DNA of 64,000 nt from Fulvivirga sediminis (GTDB taxonomy: Bacteria; Bacteroidota; Bacteroidia; Cytophagales; Cyclobacteriaceae). Location: contig NZ_JAESIY010000007.1 in NCBI RefSeq assembly GCF_016757215.1, positions 310,001 to 374,000 on the forward strand, read 5' to 3'. Positions 19,236 to 29,384 of the stretch are shown here, piece by piece. The position numbers and the translations under genes were made by a program. Position 1 is the first letter of the stretch, and the number at the start of each line of letters is the position of its first letter. A model generated the notes under the pieces. It worked only from the letters and a program-made list of their open reading frames with translations, was not told the DNA's origin and did no database searches.

Positions 19236-19577
19236 TTATTTTTTCTCTTTTCTCAAGTTTCGATCAGAATTGTTTAAAAAAATAAACAGAAGTAAAATTA
19301 CTTGTAGACCTATCACTATCTGGGTGCAAACTTGTGTTTGCCAGGCTATTTGAGACAGCTCCTTTTCCTTTCTACGGATGAGATCTATTTCTCTTTTCAA
19401 GATACTTTTTTCACAAGAGTGAATATCTATCCGTTCATCTATTTTTTGCTTTTCGATATTCGCATAAAAGTCATTTTTATTGGATGGAATATCAAGCAAA
19501 TTAACTCTTTCTAAAAAAAGCCAGCTACAAACGGAAATAGTGGCTAAACAGAGCATGACGACCACTATCTTCTTCAT
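19236..19577 (-). CDS. Small two-helix membrane protein, unknown
   Basis: This is a 113-residue protein with a hydrophobic N-terminal helix (IVVVMLCLATISVCSWLFL) and a second near the C-terminus (IVIGLQVILLLFIFL), joined by a charged, probably coiled segment (RIDIHSCEKSILKREIDLIRR). No family is recognised. It is the first of four small minus-strand genes (19.2-21.8 kb) that have separate spacings and could be independent units. Confidence 0.55.
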   Translation of the reverse strand: MKKIVVVMLCLATISVCSWLFLERVNLLDIPSNKNDFYANIEKQKIDERIDIHSCEKSILKREIDLIRRKEKELSQIAWQTQVCTQIVIGLQVILLLFIFLNNSDRNLRKEKK

Positions 19578-19662
19578 TTTATTGCTTATAATTTCATCTA
19601 ATACGGTTATTTTTCAACTTCTAATTAATGATACCTTAGAAGTATCCGCCCCAATAGATGAA

Positions 19663-20031
19663 TTAGTTTATTTGACTCTTTGTTAATACTTGAAGGCTAG
19701 CGTATTTGCTTCGCGCCAGCTGTATCTGCTCTATTGTCCGGAGCTTGATATAATAATTCTTATATATGATGAGAAACCAAGAGGGCCAAATAAAGTAATG
19801 CCATAGTTGAATACGCATTCTTTTGTATTCGATAGTTGGGATATCATTGGTCATTTGTACAAAATCCTTATTTTCAATTCTCTCATTCACAAATCGCTTA
19901 AGTTCTGTAGAATACCTAGCGAAAGTTTCTACTTCTTCAGTTGAATCACTTCCTTTAATAATTCGCTCTGCATTTGCTAAAATATCCGTTAATTGACGGT
20001 TAAGAAGAGAGTATGCTTTGTTTTGATCCAT
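19663..20031 (-). CDS. Hypothetical protein
   Basis: The 122-residue protein has an N-terminal helical region (NRQLTDILANAERIIKGSDS) and a central aromatic hydrophobic patch (LWHYFIWPSWFLIIYKNYY) that could be a membrane anchor. No domain is recognised. The initiator is an ATG at 20031. Confidence 0.5.
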   Translation of the reverse strand: MDQNKAYSLLNRQLTDILANAERIIKGSDSTEEVETFARYSTELKRFVNERIENKDFVQMTNDIPTIEYKRMRIQLWHYFIWPSWFLIIYKNYYIKLRTIEQIQLARSKYASLQVLTKSQIN

Positions 20032-20365
20032 GGTATACTAAAAAATCACTGCTCCTGTCTATGATATAGCGCGCCTCTACTTTACTACAACAGGGTTAAA
20101 AAAATAAATTCTTAAAAAAATGTAAGGCTAGCCGCCTAGATTTATTTCAACCTTACACAAAAAAATTAGATTGATTAAATAGGATAAAAATTGGCAACTT
20201 TACTCTGGGCTTCTCACTATGCCACAATATAATAAAGGTTGAATGCCTCCCTTTTAAAATCTTAACACGAATATACAAAAATTAATTTTTAAGGTACAAC
20301 TTTGAGTATTTCATAATTACATACTCAAGCATTGCCCCCTTCAATAATTGAATTGGCCGCTCTAC
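20032..20365. other. Intergenic, AT-rich, two weak inverted repeats
   Basis: No gene was found. TTGAGTAT (20302-20309) pairs with ATACTCAA (20321-20328) about 40 nt past the stop of the minus-strand gene at 20366 and may be a weak terminator. A wider TGTAAGG...CCTTACA pair occurs near 20121-20156. Confidence 0.4.
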
Positions 20366-20860
20366 TCATTTCAACCTTTCCAGCAAAAACAGCCCATAGT
20401 GTAGCCTAACGCCAAAAAAGCCTGTTTCAGATACAAAAGATTCTTCATCGATACTTATTGTCTCTTTGCGTTCCGTTTGGCAGATAAACATGTGACCTAA
20501 ATCTAGACATTCCATTTTTCCCTTGAGGTATAAATCTGTCCAACCAAATTGCTTATATTCATCTTCCTCACTTTCAGTATTAAAAAGAAAACGTCTTGCT
20601 ATCAATTGGTCCGCGTAAGCATCCTTTTTTGAGGCAATGGTCCACCGTTGTAAGTCCGACTCATATTTACTAGGAACTTCATCCTTTTTCAAATCAGCAG
20701 TCTTTTCAATTCTGATGGTATCAAGAGGAATAGATTCATTAGATTTTAACATGTATTCTCCGGACCATTTATCCTCGGTTTGAGCATGAGTTGTATTAAA
20801 TGATCCGATAAAAGCGATTATTATCAAAAAAATATTGAAAACGATTAGATTAATTTTCAT
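20366..20860 (-). CDS. Secreted hypothetical protein
   Basis: A clear signal peptide (about residues 1-26, ending TTHAQ) precedes ~138 residues with no recognised domain. It contains WSGEYML, an Asp/Glu-rich middle and two cysteines in MECLDLGHMFICQ that could form a disulfide. It is probably periplasmic and monocistronic. Confidence 0.6.
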   Translation of the reverse strand: MKINLIVFNIFLIIIAFIGSFNTTHAQTEDKWSGEYMLKSNESIPLDTIRIEKTADLKKDEVPSKYESDLQRWTIASKKDAYADQLIARRFLFNTESEEDEYKQFGWTDLYLKGKMECLDLGHMFICQTERKETISIDEESFVSETGFFGVRLHYGLFLLERLK

Positions 20861-20921
20861 AGTAAGGCTGTTTTGAGTTTATAAGTTACCAGAGGTTAAT
20901 TAAGAGCTGTGCCCTTCCCTA

Positions 20922-21821
20922 TTATTGAGCAAGACTATCTAGATAAGTCTTTATCACTTGAGTGAGTCCATAAAAATTCTGACCATAATTTTGTTGTCTT
21001 ATAGACTTCCCAATATCAATATTAAAAATTTCGCTATTCAAAATGAATATATTAAGCCTATTACTCCTGACAGAAACAAATACCTTTGACTTATAAGTCA
21101 ATTGTTTTGAAACATCCACCGCTAAAGCCTGAGTTTGCTCCAAGTAGGCACGGTCGTAATCATGTAAGCTATTGGTTGACACTTTGAATTTTTGGTTACC
21201 AGGCAACTCAATTGTATGACTTAGGGCTCGATTGAAAAATAGCGCATAATTATCTCCTTGCTCATCTTCTGTAGGAAATCTTGGCCTGATGGTTAAATCT
21301 TCAGGAGTAATCAGAATTTCTGTTTTTGAAAGATTAAAATTGAAATGGGCAGTAAACAGCAATGAGGGCCTAAGAGATTTAATATCCAGTTCAGATATTT
21401 TTAATTTATAATTTTCTTCAGAATAATTGAATTGCCCCTTACCTTCAAAATGAGATTTTTTAAGCCAATTCTTGAAAAAATTGGTTTCCACGATCTCTTC
21501 CAAGTCATGATGCTCCAATCTATTGTAACTGCAATTTGTTAGTATATTGGATATATATGGATGAATTAATTCATTCTTCACTTTATCATTGATACTATCA
21601 ATTTCGCTTGAAGATCCTGCTATATTGAGTATTAAATACAAAACAATGGTAACGGCAGTTCCTATGGCAAATATTATCCAGGAAGATAGTATAACGCCAC
21701 CAAGAATAGAGAAAAAAATAATAAGTCCAACAATGAGTGTTTTTATAAAAGTTGACTTCCTGATCCCATCAAATTCTTTATGATATTTTTTAATTAAAAA
21801 TTCTCTATCTTCTCTAGTCAA
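20922..21821 (-). CDS. Membrane protein, DUF3137-like
   Basis: This 299-residue protein has two adjacent transmembrane helices at ~residues 28-70 (IKTLIVGLIIFFSILGGVIL and IIFAIGTAVTIVLYLIL) and a ~220-residue soluble domain. The layout and the late pattern with FFNRALSHTIELPG and RSNRLNIFILNS resemble DUF3137 proteins, which have no known function. The assignment is by architecture only. Confidence 0.6.
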   Translation of the reverse strand: MTREDREFLIKKYHKEFDGIRKSTFIKTLIVGLIIFFSILGGVILSSWIIFAIGTAVTIVLYLILNIAGSSSEIDSINDKVKNELIHPYISNILTNCSYNRLEHHDLEEIVETNFFKNWLKKSHFEGKGQFNYSEENYKLKISELDIKSLRPSLLFTAHFNFNLSKTEILITPEDLTIRPRFPTEDEQGDNYALFFNRALSHTIELPGNQKFKVSTNSLHDYDRAYLEQTQALAVDVSKQLTYKSKVFVSVRSNRLNIFILNSEIFNIDIGKSIRQQNYGQNFYGLTQVIKTYLDSLAQ

Positions 21822-22069
21822 TAGCCTTTATTATTTATAACATGGGGCACTGAGTTAAATAATAAAAATGTAATACTACATTAACTGCCCAGTATTTTGC
21901 AGGAACGCCAGATCCACCATGTTAGCTTGAAGATACCAAAATTATTCTTTTGCTTTTAAACTAGCGCTCTGGCCTATGAGTACAACCATAGCTTCAAACA
22001 TCTGCAACTATGATTATTTTCCATATTATTTAGAGTAGATTAAATCAAACTAGAAGCATTTTATCTCAA

Positions 22070-24481
22070 CTATTCAGATTTCAAATGGTCTATCGGGTTG
22101 GCTCTTATACTTTTCAATATTTGAGAAAGTACAGTAATGATGGCAATGACCAAAAGAGTTAATAGTGGCATTAGATAATAGTAGCCCCCTACCCCTATTT
22201 TGGTGGCATATTGCTGAAGCCAGATATCAGATACATAATAGAAGGCAGGAAAGCTTAGTACTGAGCTTAGAACGATTAAGAGTATATATTTCTGGGTGAG
22301 AACTTTACCAAGATCAATAGCTGTTGCACCTAATACTTTCCTTATACTCAGCTCTTTCTTTCTAAGATTCGCATTGTAATTAGCCAATCCCATCAGCCCT
22401 AGGCAAGCCAGGAATATGGCCAATATGGAAAAACCCATCAAAGCTTGTAACAGACGATGGTCTGATTTAAACTGCTTCATCATATGATCATCGATGAAGA
22501 AGTATTCAAAAGGCTTATCAGGAAATAGTTCTTTCCACTCTTTTCTTGCAGCTTCAGTTGCCTCTTTGTAATTACCTTGCTGAAAGGCTACGGACAAGAA
22601 TGCCTTATGTCCATGAACTAGTGTATACATAGAAGCTTCTATTTCACTTCTCGGAGAAACCGTATGAAAGTCTTCCAAGACTCCTATTATAGTGGTCTCC
22701 ATACCAAATAAATTCAACTTCCTTCCAATGGCTCTTTCTATGTCCTGATAGCCCATATCTGTAGCCATTTTCCTATTGATAACCAGCTGATTTAGAGGGT
22801 GTAATTCATCTTCAGATTCATAGAACCTGCCTGCCAAGAGCTTTATGCCATAGACTTTAGCGAAATTTTCATCCACCATGATGCGGGCTGCGCTTATACG
22901 TGTTTCATTGCCAATATCCACCTGCCCCACCCAACTGTAATCCTGACCTGGAATAGTGGAGCTAACTGTAGCTGCTTCTATACTTGGATAATCAGATAGC
23001 TCTTTACCGAGAAGGTGAAATTTACCCAGATAAGTAGTGTCCATGTTTTCCTGCAGCGTTTCATAGGACTTTACTACTAATACATTTTGATTAAAATCTT
23101 TGCTGAGATCTACGATGTAATTGATTTGCGAGTAGACCAAAAGTGACATGGCACATAAAAGCATCGCTATAGCAAACTGGAAAGTCATCAGAACAGATCG
23201 GAATGAATATTTTTTGTTCTTACTACCTCCCTCATTCAATAATCTGGACGGAGCAAATTGGCTAAGAACTAAAGATGGATAAAGGCCAGCGAAGAGTGTG
23301 ATAGTGATAATGCTTAAGCTCAGCAACGCATAAAACTCAATATTGCTCCACCAAGCGATGTTTATATCACTTTCCATCCAACGATTAAAAATAGGTGTGC
23401 TCAGCTGAACGACCGTTATCGCTATGACATGAGCCAGCACCACCATGCAAAACGACTCTAATAAAAACTGGAACCGAAGCTGCAACCGACTGGAACCGAT
23501 TACTTTTCGAATGCCTACCTCTCGAGAGCGTTCTAAAGAACTGGAAGTTGAGAGGTTTATATAATTGAATATGGCTATAATGAGTATTGCTACAGCTATG
23601 ATTAATAGGGCATTTACTACCTTCCTATCGCTATTAGCTTCGATTTCTCCTCTTAGGTTTGAGTTAAGATGAATAGCTGTTAATGGCTGTAAACCTATTT
23701 CTGAACCAAGATTTCTACTGGAATTATATTCCTCCAAATAAGACTTAGAGTATTCGTTAACTTTAGCTCTTAACCTTTCTGGGTCTATATTTCTATTTGT
23801 TAGAACGTAAGTATAAAATTGATCCCAAGTCCTGAGACTTCTGTCTGAATAAACATTAAACCAACTGGCAAGCATTTCAAAATGCAGATGACTATTAGCA
23901 GGAATATCTTTGAAAACTGCTGTGATTTCATAGCTAGATTCAGACATTCCCTGCCATTCTAATTGTTTTCCTACCACATTAGAGGTATTAAACACCTTTT
24001 TGGCTAAGGATTCAGATATGACCAATTTATTAGGCTGACTTAAGGCAGAATGTAGATCTCCAGCTATTGGTTCAAGATCAAAAATATCCATAAATGAACT
24101 GTCAGCAAGAAAAATTGAGCTTTCGGAAAAACTGTCTTTTCCATTATTAAATAAGAAAACCAGATCATATTCTGAGGAGATATTGAATAGTCTGCATGAA
24201 TTTGTAATTTCAGGAAGAGCCTGCTGCAGCTCCATACCTAATTCCGGAAACACCGAAGCTCGCTGATAAGATTCTTCTCCATTGACTGACCTGGTATGGG
24301 TAAGTCTATAAATGCTATCAGACTGCTTATTCCATTTATCAAAACTATATTCATACTTCACATACATCAGCAATAATAAAGTAGAGGCCAACCCTACTGT
24401 AAGACCAATGATGTGGATCAAAGAAAAAGCACGGTTCTTTCTAATGTTTCTTAACGCGATTTTGATGAAATTTTGCAGCAT
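22070..24481 (-). CDS. FtsX/MacB-type ABC transporter permease (fifth in operon)
   Basis: The ~803-residue protein has the Bacteroidota double-FtsX layout: N-terminal TM helix (HIIGLTVGLASTLLLLMY), an extracytoplasmic MacB_PCD domain, three TM helices (~290-405), a second periplasmic domain, and three C-terminal TM helices. The coupling motif REVGIRKVIGSSR and its second copy KELSIRKVLGA match the FtsX pattern. It ends ANPIDHLKSE, a tail shared by its neighbours. Permeases of this kind need a separate ATPase and act in lipoprotein, peptide or stress-related mechanotransport; none is encoded here. Its ATG overlaps the previous stop by one base. Confidence 0.9.
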   Translation of the reverse strand: MLQNFIKIALRNIRKNRAFSLIHIIGLTVGLASTLLLLMYVKYEYSFDKWNKQSDSIYRLTHTRSVNGEESYQRASVFPELGMELQQALPEITNSCRLFNISSEYDLVFLFNNGKDSFSESSIFLADSSFMDIFDLEPIAGDLHSALSQPNKLVISESLAKKVFNTSNVVGKQLEWQGMSESSYEITAVFKDIPANSHLHFEMLASWFNVYSDRSLRTWDQFYTYVLTNRNIDPERLRAKVNEYSKSYLEEYNSSRNLGSEIGLQPLTAIHLNSNLRGEIEANSDRKVVNALLIIAVAILIIAIFNYINLSTSSSLERSREVGIRKVIGSSRLQLRFQFLLESFCMVVLAHVIAITVVQLSTPIFNRWMESDINIAWWSNIEFYALLSLSIITITLFAGLYPSLVLSQFAPSRLLNEGGSKNKKYSFRSVLMTFQFAIAMLLCAMSLLVYSQINYIVDLSKDFNQNVLVVKSYETLQENMDTTYLGKFHLLGKELSDYPSIEAATVSSTIPGQDYSWVGQVDIGNETRISAARIMVDENFAKVYGIKLLAGRFYESEDELHPLNQLVINRKMATDMGYQDIERAIGRKLNLFGMETTIIGVLEDFHTVSPRSEIEASMYTLVHGHKAFLSVAFQQGNYKEATEAARKEWKELFPDKPFEYFFIDDHMMKQFKSDHRLLQALMGFSILAIFLACLGLMGLANYNANLRKKELSIRKVLGATAIDLGKVLTQKYILLIVLSSVLSFPAFYYVSDIWLQQYATKIGVGGYYYLMPLLTLLVIAIITVLSQILKSIRANPIDHLKSE

Positions 24482-26883
24482 TACTCTTCTTTTAGGTTAT
24501 GAATAGGGTTGATTAGAGATACTTTTATAGTTTGATAAGAAATGGCCATAAGACCAATCAGCGAAAGAAAAATCACAGGTATGATGAATAACCATACTCC
24601 TAATGCAATTTTTACAGGGAAGCGTTGCAGCCAGTAGTTCCCCAAATAATAAGACAGCAGTGCAGCTATGACTCCCGCTATTAGGATCAATCTTATGAAA
24701 TTCCAAGTAAGTAAGCGAAACAGCTCCGGCAAGGAAGCACCAAACAATTTTCTTATGCTGATCTCTTTGAGTCTTAAATTCAGGTGGTAAGAAGACAGCG
24801 CCAAAAGTCCGATACAACTAAGACAAATAGCTATGATTCCAAAACAAGAAATAATGGATTCTAATTGTTCATCAGACTGATACTGCAGATTGTAATGATC
24901 ATCTAAAAAGAAGTAATCCGCTGGCTCTCCAAAAGTACTTTGGTAAGTGTCTTTAATTTTTTTGATTATGGAAGTATGTTCAGAGGACCTAAGATGTACA
25001 GAAAAATAGCCTGAATAAATATTCAATCCTACAAGAATGGTGGGCAGAATTTTGTTTTGAGGCGATTCATGCCTATAATCCTTTACCACACCTATAATGT
25101 GAATATTAGCACTACTTTCTCCATCCCAAGTCATTGGAGCGCCTACCGCCTCTTCAGCATTCTTAAATCCTAAAGTTTTAAGCGCTTTTTCATTGACTAT
25201 CAAACAATTGCCAATCCTAACTTCTTCCTTTGTGAAATTGCGCCCTGCTACCAGCTCCAGGTTATAGGTAGAAAGAAAATCATCATCTACCCAGAGCAGA
25301 AAATTGCTATTAACTTCCGAAGTACTGGCCTCAGGTTTATGAATGTTGGTGATGTTATCTTTTAATCGGGCTCCCGGCACGTCCGAAGAAAAGGTTACTT
25401 TCCTTATATCTGCTCGTCGCCCAAGGTCTTGCTTAAAACGATCAACCCTATTGAAAAAAGTTGAATCAGTAATTACCGGCTTTTCTATCACCAATACTTT
25501 TGAAATATCAAAACCCGGCTTTTGGTGTTTTAAGTATTGGATCTGGCTGTAAACAATCCACGTGAGAATGACCAAGCATATGGCTGCGGCGAACTGTCCG
25601 ACAATCATAACATTTCTGAAGGTGAATTTTTTGTAAGAACGATTCACTCCACCTTTCAAAGTATCCATTAAATTGCTTGAATTGAATGTTAAAGCTGGAA
25701 TTATACCTATAACCAAAGTACCAAGTAACAGCACCAGAGCAACATTAACTATCATTCTACCATTCGGCATATGTGGAATGATTACTCCCAACCAGTTATA
25801 AATATGAACTTCTGAAGCCTGAAACAACGTAAAAGCAAATGAAAACGCTAAAAAATTGTAAATGAACCCTTCTGTTAAAAATTGAAAATAAAAAGACCAC
25901 CTGCCCGAGCCTAGCACCTTCCTGATGCCTACTTCTCGTGACCTTTCTGCCATTCGGTTGATAGATTGATGTATATAATTCAACCAGGACACCCCTAAAA
26001 TGATCCAAGAAAGAATGAATAAGAAAGTTAGTTCATTACTATTGACAACAGGGGAAAGCAAATAATCTCTGGCAATACCAGTATGAATATGATCAATCCT
26101 ATCAAAGTTAAAACGGACATCATAGCCTTCATCCTTCCAAAAGTGCTCATGTGGCTTTATCACCTGAGGGTATTTATCCATCACACTATGAATCGATGAC
26201 AGCTTCCTCAGCTTAATATATAGATAATCAATAGACCACTGCCAATCCCTCGCTCTACCCTTTCCCAGAAGCTCATAATTGAGCAGAATGTCAGGTTGAA
26301 AATGTGAATTTTTAGGTATATCTATAACCGCCTTTACCTCCAAGTTGAGCTCAGTCCTGTCTCCCTTGAGGGTAATCATTTGATGAAGAGCATCTTTATC
26401 CCCAAACAGTTTAAGCGCGGTTGATTTGCTAATTACTACATCATATAAGTCATGAAAAATAGAGGATTTATTACCTTCTACCAGCGGATAATCAAAGATC
26501 TCTAAAAAAGAAGCTTCTGTGAAAAATGTCTTATCGTGATGAAGCTGCAGTTCCCCAACCTGAAGTATACTTCTACCATAATAGGCATTAACCCGTACCT
26601 GTTCCTCTATTTCAGGAATACTCGCTTTTAGTGCAGGGCCAGCCGCAGGCCAGTTCATCGCTCCATCAGACTCAACAACGCCATCCTTCTCCCAAATTTG
26701 ACCTACTCTGTAGACTCTTTCCTTATCTCGATGAAAGTTGTCAAAACTATAATGATAAGACACATATTGGTTGATTAGAAAATAAGCCAAAAGGCTCAGG
26801 CTCAAGCCAAAAAATGAAACAAATGAAAACCACTTATTTTTAATGATTTGTCGCCAAGCTATTTTAAGATAAGTCTCAAGCAT
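24481..26883 (-). CDS. FtsX/MacB-type ABC transporter permease (fourth in operon)
   Basis: This is an 800-residue paralogue of its neighbours. It has TM1 in FFGLSLSLLAYFLINQY, a MacB_PCD domain, REVGIRKVLGSGR before the first TM bundle, LKEISIRKLFGASL before the last, and the tail INPIHNLKEE. Identity to the other four is low outside these motifs, so the set is an old expansion rather than a recent duplication (by eye). It is translationally linked on both sides: 2 bp from the upstream gene and a 1-base overlap with the downstream one. Confidence 0.9.
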   Translation of the reverse strand: MLETYLKIAWRQIIKNKWFSFVSFFGLSLSLLAYFLINQYVSYHYSFDNFHRDKERVYRVGQIWEKDGVVESDGAMNWPAAGPALKASIPEIEEQVRVNAYYGRSILQVGELQLHHDKTFFTEASFLEIFDYPLVEGNKSSIFHDLYDVVISKSTALKLFGDKDALHQMITLKGDRTELNLEVKAVIDIPKNSHFQPDILLNYELLGKGRARDWQWSIDYLYIKLRKLSSIHSVMDKYPQVIKPHEHFWKDEGYDVRFNFDRIDHIHTGIARDYLLSPVVNSNELTFLFILSWIILGVSWLNYIHQSINRMAERSREVGIRKVLGSGRWSFYFQFLTEGFIYNFLAFSFAFTLFQASEVHIYNWLGVIIPHMPNGRMIVNVALVLLLGTLVIGIIPALTFNSSNLMDTLKGGVNRSYKKFTFRNVMIVGQFAAAICLVILTWIVYSQIQYLKHQKPGFDISKVLVIEKPVITDSTFFNRVDRFKQDLGRRADIRKVTFSSDVPGARLKDNITNIHKPEASTSEVNSNFLLWVDDDFLSTYNLELVAGRNFTKEEVRIGNCLIVNEKALKTLGFKNAEEAVGAPMTWDGESSANIHIIGVVKDYRHESPQNKILPTILVGLNIYSGYFSVHLRSSEHTSIIKKIKDTYQSTFGEPADYFFLDDHYNLQYQSDEQLESIISCFGIIAICLSCIGLLALSSYHLNLRLKEISIRKLFGASLPELFRLLTWNFIRLILIAGVIAALLSYYLGNYWLQRFPVKIALGVWLFIIPVIFLSLIGLMAISYQTIKVSLINPIHNLKEE

Positions 26884-26885
26884 AA

Positions 26886-29297
26886 CTATTCACTTTTCAG
26901 ACTATCCACCGGGTTAATTCTTATCACCTTGATGAGCTCTATGGAAACGGTAAACATAATAATTAATAAAAAGCCAATTATGCCGAATGTGTATAGTATG
27001 TAAGGCTGAGCAATTTTATAAGCGAAACCTTTCAGCCACTGATTCATCATCATATAAGCAGCCATTACTCCCATGAATGCCGCTATGCTATATACACTCA
27101 GTAGCTCTTTCCCTAACAACTTCCAAATATTTAAAGCACTGGCTCCCAGCACCTTTCTTATACCTATTTCTTTAATTCTATAGGCGAAATTTTGCATAGT
27201 AACACCAAATACCCCCACCAATACAATCAATATGGCAAAAATAGACGCCGTACTAAAAGCCTTTTTAAATTGTGTATCATCAGCGTATAGCTCTGTTAGC
27301 TTGTCTTCCAGAAAGAAGCTTTCAAACGGCACCAGGGGAAATACTTGTCTCCATTTAGCCTCAATAGCCGCCGTGACGTCTTTTGTGTTTCCATTCAACT
27401 TAAAACTTAAAAAACGAAAAATCTCAGCAGAATCTACAGGAGTAAAATACAGGCCTCTCATATTTTCGTGTAATGAACTGAAATGAAAGTCCTTTACTAC
27501 TCCAATGATTTCTCTCTGCTTCATGACTCTTTCATCTATCATTTCTCCCACAGCGGGTTTATCGCCAAATAATGATTTTGCTGCTGTTTCATTAATCACT
27601 ACCTTATTCAATGCCTTGTCTGAATCATTAAAAAAACGACCCTCCGCCATTTCAAACTCATATACATCCTGATACTCAGAGTCACAAATAATTTGACCGA
27701 ACAGCTCGTAACTATCTTCGTTAGCCGAGGAAGGTTTCACTGATTGTTCCATGCCAAATCGGCCATCCGGTATCTCATAAGACAGACTCACTTGTTGCAC
27801 ACCTGGTATTTCGTTAAACTCGTGCTTCATACTTAGCATTTTGGATACTCCTGAAGGGCCATACCATCTGGGAACTGAAGAAACCACGAGTACATTACTA
27901 TTATCATATCCTAAATCTTTATTCAAAAGATAATCCATCTGAGAGCTTATGGTGAGCGTAGATAGAATAAAAAACAGAGCCAGGCTGAACTGAGCTACTA
28001 GTAATACCTTTTTAATATCGAATGCATTATGACGAACTATTACTTTTCCCTTTAAAGCTTTCACTACATGTAGCTTAGATAAGATCAGAGCCGGGTAAAG
28101 TCCGGATAGTATACCTGTAATTATGGCTATGGAACCCATTATCAATGTTAGAGGCCAGAAGCTAATATTAGAAAAACCAGTCTTCTGAAGCAGCTGAGCA
28201 TAATATGGAATAACAAGCTGAATTAAGCTCATAGCCAGAGCAAAGGCCAAAACAGAAAGCAGCGTGGACTCTAACAGAAATTGCCAGATCAGCTCTTTTC
28301 TATTACTACCAATAGCCTTCCTTACCCCTATTTCTTTCATTCTTCTATTAGCAATACCAATGGATATATTTACAAAATTGATCATGGCCATCAAAAGAAT
28401 GAACAAAGCCACCAAGCCCAAAACTAAAAGCAGACGCTGCTTAGCCTCTTCATTTTGAATCAAATTATAAGATTTCAAAGGAGTTAATTTTGCAGTCAGG
28501 TCTTTTACTAGGAAATCAGGCGCATTAGCACTAATCAATTCATGCAGTGGCACTTCCAAATCTTTCGGATACACTCCTGGCTGAAGCTCCAAACGGGTCT
28601 GCAGTATGTAATTACCCCATGATTGAAATACATCCTCGGATCTAAAATATATTGCATTAGCGCTGTTAACATATATATCTACCCTGTCGCCCAAATTGTC
28701 AGTTAAAGAATTTTCAGGTATTTGGTCAATGACTCCAGATATCCTATATTCCTTAAATCCTCTAGAGTTATTATTTTCATTTTGCGTTTCCAGAATAAGT
28801 GTTTTTCCTAATATGTCGGTAGAGCCAAAGAACTTGAGAGCCACATCGTGTTGTAGTACCAGTCCATCGGGATCATCCATAGCCGTTTGAGGATTTCCTG
28901 TTACCAGTGGAATACCGAACATGGTAAGCATATTACCATCAGCAATTTGTAAATTAAGTCTGAAGTTCTTCTTTTCGCCATCAGATACATTACAACTGAC
29001 TGCGTCTATGGTGAAATAATTAGCCACCAATTGTGGGTATTGCTCTTTCAGTTCTTTACCCAATGGAGCCAGCGTGGTGAACTCGGGTCTGCTAACTCCT
29101 GCTGACCATTCAGACTCTAGCATGTAGTGATTTTCGGCGTGCTTAAACCAGTTATTCGCTTGCCATTCATCCGCCATAAATAGTAAAATCAGAAAGGTGG
29201 CACTTAGCCCTGTAGCCAGACCTAAAATATTGATAACGGCAAACCATTTTTGCTTCTTAATATTCCTCCAGGCCAGTATCAGAAAGTTAGTAAACAC
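26886..29297 (-). CDS. FtsX/MacB-type ABC transporter permease (third in operon)
   Basis: The 803-residue permease has the usual TM1 (NILGLATGLSATFLILLFM), a periplasmic domain, MKEIGVRKAIGSNR before the first TM bundle and IKEIGIRKVLGAS before the second, and ends INPVDSLKSE. It is preceded by an 88-bp gap containing a 34-bp palindrome, so it could be transcribed less than the two upstream genes or start a sub-operon. It should work with a separately encoded MacB/LolD-like ATPase; its substrate is unknown. Confidence 0.9.
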   Translation of the reverse strand: MFTNFLILAWRNIKKQKWFAVINILGLATGLSATFLILLFMADEWQANNWFKHAENHYMLESEWSAGVSRPEFTTLAPLGKELKEQYPQLVANYFTIDAVSCNVSDGEKKNFRLNLQIADGNMLTMFGIPLVTGNPQTAMDDPDGLVLQHDVALKFFGSTDILGKTLILETQNENNNSRGFKEYRISGVIDQIPENSLTDNLGDRVDIYVNSANAIYFRSEDVFQSWGNYILQTRLELQPGVYPKDLEVPLHELISANAPDFLVKDLTAKLTPLKSYNLIQNEEAKQRLLLVLGLVALFILLMAMINFVNISIGIANRRMKEIGVRKAIGSNRKELIWQFLLESTLLSVLAFALAMSLIQLVIPYYAQLLQKTGFSNISFWPLTLIMGSIAIITGILSGLYPALILSKLHVVKALKGKVIVRHNAFDIKKVLLVAQFSLALFFILSTLTISSQMDYLLNKDLGYDNSNVLVVSSVPRWYGPSGVSKMLSMKHEFNEIPGVQQVSLSYEIPDGRFGMEQSVKPSSANEDSYELFGQIICDSEYQDVYEFEMAEGRFFNDSDKALNKVVINETAAKSLFGDKPAVGEMIDERVMKQREIIGVVKDFHFSSLHENMRGLYFTPVDSAEIFRFLSFKLNGNTKDVTAAIEAKWRQVFPLVPFESFFLEDKLTELYADDTQFKKAFSTASIFAILIVLVGVFGVTMQNFAYRIKEIGIRKVLGASALNIWKLLGKELLSVYSIAAFMGVMAAYMMMNQWLKGFAYKIAQPYILYTFGIIGFLLIIMFTVSIELIKVIRINPVDSLKSE

Positions 29298-29346
29298 TAT
29301 ATTCTATTTTAAATTATAGAATTTAATAAATTGATAATCAAATAAT

Positions 29347-29380
29347 TATGTTAAAATTAACTCGAGTTAACTTTAACATA
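29347..29380. repeat. 34-bp palindrome inside the permease operon
   Basis: TATGTTAAAATTAACTC is followed by its reverse complement with one mismatch. It begins five nt after the stop codon of the upstream permease gene. No long T-run follows on the minus strand, so it could be a weak terminator, an mRNA-stabilising hairpin or an operator. Confidence 0.6.
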
Positions 29381-29384
29381 GTCA

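Noticed and set aside
24497-24817. 106-codon frame within the permease gene
   Set aside because: It is in another frame of a certain permease gene and has no family features.
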